Assembly (NCBI RefSeq): GCF_020379485.1
Contig: NC_063451.1
Coordinates: 21,310,630 to 21,374,629, forward strand
Direction: 5' to 3'
DNA from: Brassica napus
Taxonomy: Eukaryota; Streptophyta; Magnoliopsida; Brassicales; Brassicaceae
Length of the DNA stretch: 64,000 bases
Part shown: in pieces, positions 59,301 through 64,000 of the stretch
Position numbering within the stretch: position 1 is the first letter of the stretch
Layout: every line of letters begins with the position of its first letter
Notes under the pieces: generated by a model
The model's input: only the letters and a program-made list of their open reading frames with translations
Told to the model about the DNA's origin: nothing
The model's database searches: none
Program-made: the position numbers and the translations under genes

Positions 59301-60047
59301 AACATCAATCATCTCCGAAGGCAACCCAAGACTATAAACCAATTTCTGAATCTCATAATAAGATTCAGCAGACACGTTGTCTTCTGGCAAATACTCTTTA
59401 AACAACTCCGCCCATGCATCCATGCAATTCTCAGGTAAATTATGATCCGTTTTAATATTCATCATCCTAGCTGCTAGAGACAATTTAGAGAGACCTTCTC
59501 TACAACCAGTGTAGATTGGTTGATTTGCAGCATCTAGCATTTCATAAAACCTTTTTGCATCCAAATTAGGTTCTTCTACATTTCCAGTTCCATCAGCTAT
59601 TGTTGTAGTTGTTTCTAAAAATGCATCACTAATCATATCTTGAACCCTATCATGATCTACCATCTGCTCATGATCTTGATGATAATTATATTCATTATGC
59701 AAATGATTCGGTTCTTCACTATGATGACCATCCTCAAAATTATTATTACTACTACTAGCTTCATTTCCCCCATAACCCTCTCCATGTTGATACCAAATGT
59801 AGTACTGTGGTGTAAATCCTCTGTTTACTAAATACTTCCATACAGTTTCACTACGTGCAAATTTTGAATTCTTGCATTTCCGACAGGGGCAGAACATCTT
59901 ACCGCTTTCCTGTGTGATCGGTGTACAGCCCGCCTGGTGCATGAATGTCTCTAGCCCGCTCAGAAATGCGTTCGTCACCCTCCCGTCGGAATCTTTGTGC
60001 AAATACATCCAACTCCGTAACTCGTAAATACTACCGCCACCAGCCAT
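56355..60047 (-). CDS. TnpD-type transposase of CACTA 2 (Transposase_21), one-base deletion
   Basis: Catalytic transposase of CACTA elements. Exons: 60047-57911, 57837-57295, 57218-57119, 57035-56355. Exon 1 starts MAGGGSIYELRSWMYLHKDS (transposase-associated domain with CPCRKCKNS), then the Transposase_21 region (LGLCTDGFSPFGMS, YGMLSGWTTHGRLSCPYC, HNLDVMHIEKNFFENIMNTL). Exon 2 is the DUF4218-like part (LCNLEKIFPPSFFDVMEHL) and exon 4 the DUF4216-like part (CVLFKCEWFDPVVNRG) with an acidic tail. Exon lengths sum to frame only if one base is added in exon 2. At about 57787-57792 a G is missing just before IEQLHHN, as comparison with CACTA 1 shows. As written, the product would be truncated after exon 1 plus about 20 residues. 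Confidence 0.88.
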
Positions 60048-60553
60048 TTTTTCTTAGATTTTTTTTTGAAAATTTTTTTTTTCTGATTTTTTTTTCGGAT
60101 TTTTTTTCTACCGTTTGTGTGTTGTGAGGAAGAGAGTTGTGGGAAATGACATATATATAGAGAAATTTTCGAGTTGGGTAGTTGAAATATAACAACGATT
60201 TTACAAGGAATATTTTACATGGATTTTACATTGTTTTAACATATTATTTACAACGACTTTACGACGAAATTAGGTAAGTTAAAGCCCATTGAATACACGT
60301 TTTCACCTAAATATAACGGTAACATGCTTCGTTGTAATGTCGATGTAATGATTACGACGTATTTCTCATTCCACGTACATTCGTCGTAAACTTACATGGA
60401 GTTTACGACGAAATCAGTTCGTCGTAAATTTACATGGCGTTTACGACGAAAGTTAGATTCCTCGTAATTTCGTTGTAAAGACCATGTAAATTTACGACGA
60501 AATATTTTCGTCATAAATGTTCGTTGTTATGGACACGTTTTCTTGTAGTGGTT

Positions 60554-61210
60554 ATCTCAGTCCGTCAGTGTCCTAATCTCACGCAATATTCTTAATTCTA
60601 TCATATATTACACCTCAGCACTAAACCCAAAACGAAAATCACACAGAATTGTGAAAAGAAGTGCAAATAGGAAACAAATTGATTTTAATTAAAAAGTAGG
60701 AAGCACACTGAATCTTTTATAAAGGAGTTAGAGGAAAGGTGTTTGGAGCTTGTTAGAATAATTGCTCCCAAGAATCATTTTGGGAGATTTTTTTAAGCAA
60801 ATCTAAACTTTAGGGATTTTGATTAATAAAATAAATTTAAATTCAGAGAAACTGTTGCTTTCAAACTTTAACTCAAATGTGAGATTAACGAGGAAAATGT
60901 ATTAAAACAATATTAGCTTATATACTTGTCATTTCATACAAGGAAAACTGTTAGACTAAGTTATTGGGACCTGCGTTTGTAACCATTTTTATGATTTTTT
61001 TTTAAATATACAACTATGAGTTCTTTCGAGTATATATTTTAGTTTAGTGATTTTTAAATCTGTTAATTTTATATTATTGTAATTTAACTAATTTGTACAA
61101 TAATTTTGAAAGTTTAGATAGTGAAATTATTATTTTTAGTTTATATACGGAAATTATAATAGCAAAACATTGACAAATATTAAAAGAAAATATAAACCGG
61201 CAAACAATGT
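60554..61210. other. AT-rich intergenic
   Basis: No gene or clear element recognised. Confidence 0.45.
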
Positions 61211-61214
61211 GAAA

Positions 61215-61250
61215 CTAGATGATAATCCGCGCGCATGCGCATGATGAGTT
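61215..61250 (-). mobile_element. Helitron-like 3' terminus (minus strand)
   Basis: The minus strand ends CTAG (61218-61215) followed by T. A GC-rich palindrome GCGCATGCGC (61231-61240) lies about 16 bases inside. The body would run rightward. The LINE at 61892 may be inserted into it. 5' end not located. Confidence 0.42.
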
Positions 61251-61880
61251 TTTTATATTAATGTTTATTCATTAAATAGTTTTAACATTTTGTAACACTA
61301 TAATCTTTATCGATTGTAAATTGACGAATACAAATATTGGTCTATTAAATGTATCATCGTTGTTGAATAGTTAACGTATTACATCTTATTATAATTATTT
61401 TTAAGACTTTATATGCGCGAAAAAACTAAATTTTACGGCTGACACAAATCACAAAAATCATATAGGTAACATCGATTGTAAAATGACAAAAGGGGATTAG
61501 GTTTTCTGCTCTCGATTTGTTTACTATTGACTCTCCAGAAGTGATTTCATTTTCTATCTCAATAAAATTGTGTTTTCGTTCTCGTTTCTGTTTCACTGAT
61601 ATGACTTTTGTTTCTTTTTTAACTTCTTCTGTGAATTAAGTGAATTACATAAGTGTCAATTTAAAAAGATGGACATCTGTAAAAATTAGTTCCACTCCAA
61701 ATACATATCGAAGAATCAAAATTTTGAAGAAAATCACCGACAAACTCTATTCACAGGTTAGTGTTTAAATCTAATATATGAAATTATTATAGAATATAAG
61801 TGCAGACTCAAAATATAACTGTATATCTAGTATATATTCACCAATTTGGTCTAAAACTCATCTAATTCTAGAACAACAAA
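61251..61880. other. AT-rich, possible Helitron body
   Basis: No gene recognised. Confidence 0.35.
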
Positions 61881-61891
61881 ACAAATTACTT

Positions 61892-62867
61892 TTTTTATTG
61901 ACATCGAAAGCTCCATACTTTTTATTACGATGATTCCAACCAACTGGTGTCGGGCACCAGCCAAGTTAGAACCTCAGAGTGTACATGGGAAAGACAAAAG
62001 CCGCGAGACCGAGCACCTTTCGCAAGGCAATCGGCTCGGAGGTTCTTTAAACGTGAAACAAAAAAAATGGAGCAAAACACAAACCGGGAACAAAGATTAA
62101 AGAATTCATCAAACTCAGCCATAAGACTTGGCTATTCTTCTTCTTCCTCAATCAGCCTAACCAGCTGCATGCGGTCTGATTCAAAGGCCATCGAGACGTG
62201 ACCGAGAGTTAGCAAGGACTTCATAGCCCACAACAAAGTTCCGAACTCTGCATGTAGGGGAGGCAAAACACGGTTACTAGGAAATGAACCGAATAATGTG
62301 CTCCCATCCTCATTCTCCATCACGAATCCACCACCGTAGCGGGCATCATCCTCCTTCCATGATGCGTCTACCCTGAAAAAATGCCTCTGTGGTGGTCTGT
62401 ACTGTGGCTCCAGTACAGACAAATTATCGTTCACCTCTGGTGCTTCCGGGATGATTTGCGCCACACGCCAGCTAGCCGCCTCCGAAGCTGCAGACTGAAA
62501 CACCTCCAATGGCGAGATATCCTTGTTGTTAAAGACCTTCTCATTTCGAGCTTTCCATAAGAACCAAAGGATCCAAGGAATACGAGCTAGGCATTCCTCA
62601 GTTCCATTTCGTTTATGGATCCTGTGGAGGAGATAGTCGAAGTTGTCGAAGATGGAGGGCCTCGGTAATTCTCTAGGCTCGATGGGCAGCGTCTCTAGAG
62701 ACCAGGTCTGAGTGGCAAAAGGACATTCAAATAGCATGTGGTTTACAGTCTCCTCGTGTTGCCCGCATCTTGGACAGGTCCGATTTGGATGGCAATGTCG
62801 ATCAGCCAATTGACTGCAGACAGAAACGCAATTCGTCAACGAGTGCCACATGAAGTGCTAACAAAAA
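61892..62867 (-). mobile_element. 5'-truncated LINE with RNase H, TSD AAATTACTT
   Basis: AAATTACTT is present at 61883-61891 and 62868-62876. The poly-A end is the T run at 61890-61897. The 0.98-kb insert encodes only the end of ORF2. Its 3' end (TTGACATCGAAA on the plus strand) is shared with the LINE at 24997, so both belong to the same lineage. Confidence 0.85.
61925..62851 (-). pseudogene. LINE ORF2 C-terminal remnant (zf-RVT and RNase H)
   Basis: At 62851-62132 a frame contains CPRCGQHEETVNHMLFECPF (zinc knuckle), FLWKARNEKVFNNKDISPLE, and the RNase H start with RVDASWKEDD, LHAEFGTLLWAMKS and AFESDRMQLVRL. It ends in a stop after EEEEE. The rest of the domain (RADCLAKGARS, 62122-61925) follows in another frame. 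Homologous to the 25-kb LINE protein. Not functional. Confidence 0.85.
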
Positions 62868-62918
62868 AAATTACTTATTTTATTAACCTACGCTTTAGTT
62901 ATTTAAGAGTATACTGAT

Positions 62919-62925
<7 letters not shown>

Positions 62926-62955
<30 letters not shown>
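62926..62955. repeat. (AT)n microsatellite
   Basis: A run of AT dinucleotides. Confidence 0.85.
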
Positions 62956-62957
<2 letters not shown>

Positions 62958-62959
62958 CT

Positions 62960-63320
62960 TTACAATTCTAGTATATGTAAACTACGTATAAACTAAGAAC
63001 TGTTTGATTTATTAAATGATAAACCAGAAAATTTATGATAAATAGTTCAAATATCTCATTCTTACAATTATAATAGCTAGATATGATATTAGAGAGAAAT
63101 AAATATTAGACGAATTGTCAAATCTCTCATTCTTCAAACAACCTCAAAAAGCGGTGATTGAAATCTTGTCATGATATTTCACTAAAAGATTTAAAAATCA
63201 AGACTAAAATATTTAATTTGAATGAAATAATATATATATATGTATATAGTGGTTCCAATATTATAAATCACTTTGATTTGAAGAAATGTATTTCTAAGAT
63301 TGTCAGGATCAAATAACATA
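62960..63320. other. AT-rich intergenic
   Basis: Nothing recognised. Confidence 0.4.
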
Positions 63321-63329
63321 TTAGAAACT

Positions 63330-64000
63330 GATATCACTCAAATTACCCTAAGGAGTGATTTATACTCTCTCAAATAAGAGGTCGAGTTATAGTACTTAGG
63401 GATCGAATTCACAGGGAGCTAGGGAACGAAATAAATCTAATCAGATTGATTAAGCTAGGTTGATTTAATGATTAAATGTAAAGTTGCAAGTTTTGTGAGA
63501 AAGGCAATTGCTCGATTGATTTGATTGGGTTTTCGCGGAAGGATGGTTTGCTAGACTTAGGGTTTCTATTCAGGCAATCAAGATTATAATCCTACAGATG
63601 CTTAACAAGTTACATGCATGATATTATAGAGCTCAACACTTATAAAAAAAACCATTAGGCTCTCGCTTTCTAGGTTTGTCTATTGACCTTATATTAGTGT
63701 CGATCGATGATTCTATAGGAATATCGATCGATACACTTGTTGAAACTTCGACCGATTATTCCATTAGAATATCGATCGACGCGTTTGGTCAAGCTTTAAC
63801 GCGCGGGTTGAATGTGCTCACTAAGCTTCCTAGATCAGCTCTCGTTTTACTCTAGCAATCTTAGCTCAATTAGGATGGATTCATGGTGAGATGCAAGCTA
63901 TCGCTTATGTCTACAACTCCTAGGGCAAGTTCTAGGTAGCTAATCTAGAAACAGGCATTAATGACAATCCTAAGGATGAATATCACAACTTAGCAATTTA
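63330..64000. mobile_element. probable LTR-retrotransposon edge, cut by the window end
   Basis: From about 63332 (TGATATCACTCAAATTACCC) the composition changes to balanced, non-coding DNA with repeated ATCGATCGA-type blocks at about 63700-63782 (units of about 40 bases). This style is familiar from Brassica LTR elements. No second end, primer-binding site or protein domain is inside the window, so the call is tentative. Confidence 0.35.

Larger units (their letters stand above)
53402..60550 (-). mobile_element. CACTA (En/Spm) DNA transposon 2, nearly complete, TSD GTT
   Basis: It starts CACTACAAGAAAACAT and ends ACGTTTTCTTGTAGTG. It is flanked by GTT at 53399-53401 and 60551-60553. Subterminal regions (53430-53780, 55850-56070, 60190-60540) are rich in TTACGACGAA / TTCGTCGTAA units. 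It carries two minus-strand genes, TnpD-type (56355-60047) and TnpA-type (53946-55570), in the normal order. Compared with CACTA 1, which shares gene order and motif type, it is far less decayed. One missing base in TnpD is the main visible defect. Confidence 0.95.

Noticed and set aside
1..64000. integrated plant pararetrovirus or other viral copies
   Set aside because: No coat, movement-protein or caulimovirid-type polymerase segments were seen. All reverse-transcriptase-related pieces match L1-type LINEs.

Overview
This is a plant nuclear segment, almost certainly from a Brassica (a relative of B. rapa, B. oleracea or B. napus). It is AT-rich, has spliced genes with GT/AG introns, and is dominated by transposable elements. 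Three host genes anchor it: a COQ10-like gene (21563-23465, +), a PBL19/PBL20-type receptor-like cytoplasmic kinase (29143-30626, +) and a KANADI3-like GARP transcription factor (46107-48623, -). From memory, these match the order of Arabidopsis At4g17650, At4g17660 and At4g17695. The window therefore looks like one fractionated, transposon-expanded copy of that block, with the intervening Arabidopsis genes absent here. The kinase and KAN3 reading frames are intact. The COQ10 frame carries one extra G in exon 2.

Layout. 1-4976: GC-rich hAT-like repeats, tandem repeats and an AT-rich desert. 4980-11044: decayed CACTA (En/Spm) element with TSD TTA, carrying a nested solo LTR (5220-6274, TSD AATAC). 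11048-12520: duplicated coding-like fragments and a MITE. 12531-19311: large Mutator-like element (MULE A, 9-bp TSD) filled with inverted copies of a GAAGACTTC motif and containing a 2.75-kb tandem duplication. 19619 onward: a Helitron-like 3' end and a Stowaway MITE. 21563-23465: COQ10. 24297-27657: truncated retroposons and a foldback MULE. 29143-30626: the kinase. 31092-32351: LINE remnant. 32752-37688: Helitron (-) carrying a decayed RPA1-like gene. 38472-42229: MULE B, a relative of MULE A. 43950-45932: SINE-like and LINE insertions. 46107-48623: KAN3. 49339-50781: poly-A retroposed sequence. 51791-52377: foldback MITE with a TTTAGGG-rich core. 53402-60550: nearly complete CACTA element (TSD GTT) with TnpA-type and TnpD-type genes. 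61215 onward: Helitron-like end, LINE remnant, and a probable LTR-retrotransposon edge at the right border.

Target-site duplications can be read directly for most insertions. CACTA elements have 3 bp, the LTR 5 bp, MULEs 9 bp, LINEs about 9-16 bp, and the Helitron sits between A and T. Element boundaries are therefore much better supported than is usual for manual reading. The most unusual structure is the MULE A/B family. It carries no recognisable transposase, has dense inverted GAAGACTTC-type arrays, and shares a conserved TATA-led putative transcription unit. All family names come from recognition of sequence, not from a search.
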